A DNA stretch of 64,000 nucleotides from assembly GCF_900130075.1 (NCBI RefSeq), contig NZ_LT671418.1:62001-126000 (forward strand), read 5' to 3'. Of the stretch, positions 63,311 to 64,000 are shown in pieces; the stretch's first letter is position 1, and each line of letters starts with the position of its first letter. This stretch comes from Herminiimonas arsenitoxidans (GTDB lineage Bacteria; Pseudomonadota; Gammaproteobacteria; Burkholderiales; Burkholderiaceae_D). Below the pieces are notes generated by a model. It saw nothing but the letters and a program-made list of their open reading frames with translations, was not told the origin of the DNA and ran no database searches. A program made the translations under genes and the position numbers.

Positions 63311-64000
63311 AGGTACTTATCGTCAGCCAGTATTTTTGGCCAGAGAGTTTTAGCATTAACGATATCGCTCGCTCATTGGCTGAGAAGGGCGTAGAAGTGG
63401 ATGTGTTGACTGGTAAGCCCAATTATCCTGCAGGTCAAAAATTTGAAGGTTATCGCGGCTGGGGATGTATGCGCGAGATCTGGAATGGCGTTTCTTTGTT
63501 TCGCGTGCCGCTTGCTGCCAGAGGTGTGGGAGGAGGGCGCCGACTGGCCGTCAACTATCTTTCTTTTGTCGTTTCAGGACTGTTGTTTGGTGCTCTGATG
63601 CTACGCAAACGACGTTATGATGCCATTCTGGTTTATGCGCCTTCGCCCATTTTGCAGGCGATTCCTGCGATTTTCCTGGCTTGGCTAAAGCGCTGTGGTG
63701 CGATTGTCTGGGTTCAGGATTTATGGCCGGCAAGCCTTTCTGCTACTGGGCATGTCCGTAATAAAACTGCCCTGAAAATGGTTGAATCGCTGGTGCGCTT
63801 CATTTATCGTCGTGCCGACCTCTTGTTGGTACAATCCAGGGCATTTGTACCCTTGGTTCAAACATTGGCTTCGGGTACGCCGGTTGTGTATTATCCGAAT
63901 TCGGTCGATCCGTCATTTGCACATCCTACAAGGCAAGACTTGCCAGAGGTAATAGGGCTGGGAAGTGATTTTTCTGTGCTGTTTGCCGGGAATATTGGAA
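63307..64000 (+). CDS. GT4 glycosyltransferase (WbuB-like), 3' end outside window
   Basis: The ATG at 63307 overlaps the preceding stop, and the frame is open to the window edge (231 codons). VSQYFWPESFSINDIA, LTGKPNYPAG and WVQDLWPASL are typical of WbuB/WcaI-like family 4 enzymes. The catalytic C-terminal half is missing from the window. Confidence 0.88.
   Translation, partial: MKVLIVSQYFWPESFSINDIARSLAEKGVEVDVLTGKPNYPAGQKFEGYRGWGCMREIWNGVSLFRVPLAARGVGGGRRLAVNYLSFVVSGLLFGALMLRKRRYDAILVYAPSPILQAIPAIFLAWLKRCGAIVWVQDLWPASLSATGHVRNKTALKMVESLVRFIYRRADLLLVQSRAFVPLVQTLASGTPVVYYPNSVDPSFAHPTRQDLPEVIGLGSDFSVLFAGNIG

Overview
The window looks like a chromosomal segment of a betaproteobacterium, most likely Oxalobacteraceae (Herminiimonas/Janthinobacterium-like). 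The grounds are gene content, codon use, a ppk-sixA / pstSCAB-phoU-phoBR arrangement and a lysine/alanine-rich histone-H1-like protein; this is recognition, not a computed placement. No tRNA, rRNA, CRISPR array, insertion sequence or phage gene was seen.

Region 1 (1-12.9 kb) is a CoA-thioester degradation cluster. It holds a two-domain family III CoA-transferase (cut by the window edge), an amidohydrolase, three short-chain dehydrogenases, ETF:ubiquinone oxidoreductase, a 3-hydroxyacyl-CoA dehydrogenase, a crotonase fused to a degenerate dehydrogenase half, an SCP-x-like thiolase and an ABC solute-binding protein. Three near-identical 19-bp inverted repeats (AACTGAC-N5-GTTAGTT) lie at the promoters of three transcription units and look like operators of one regulator, probably TetR type, whose gene is not in the window. 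The growth substrate cannot be read from the sequence.

Region 2 (13-27 kb) is a phosphate-starvation region. A Pho box with three 7-mers precedes an olsB-plcP-agt operon that would replace phospholipids with ornithine lipids and glycolipids. Two more Pho boxes sit back to back between divergent ppk-sixA and pstS. pstSCAB, phoU, phoB and phoR follow. All three Pho boxes end exactly 10 bp before a -10-like hexamer. A phnA-like gene, a conserved gene of unknown function and the histone-H1-like gene lie in between.

Region 3 (27-64 kb, running off the end) is a large, mostly AT-richer surface-polysaccharide locus on the + strand. It encodes GDP-mannose, GDP-fucose and probably GDP-perosamine synthesis (manC, gmd, fcl, a second gmd-like gene, per-like), pseudaminic acid synthesis (pseC, pseF, fused pseG-pseH, pseI; no pseB here), and an amidino-sugar module (two PP-loop amidotransferases flanking HisH and a HisF-like protein that lacks both cyclase aspartates). 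It also has an ABC exporter of the lipid-flippase type, a Wzy-like polymerase, glycosyltransferases and methyltransferases.

The most interesting part is 45.0-52.9 kb. It encodes homologues of all four enzymes known from Campylobacter jejuni capsule phosphoramidate synthesis: glutamine kinase (Cj1418 type), nucleotidyltransferase (Cj1416 type), glutamine-amidotransferase-fold hydrolase (Cj1417 type) and CysC-like kinase (Cj1415 type). They are interleaved with a methyltransferase, a formyltransferase-like protein and an unknown protein, and followed by a CDP-glycerol-transferase-like protein. I read this as a phosphoramidate-modification island outside Campylobacter with extra tailoring genes. 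Six G7-G8 tracts inside coding sequence, all between 43 and 61.5 kb, could be slippage sites.
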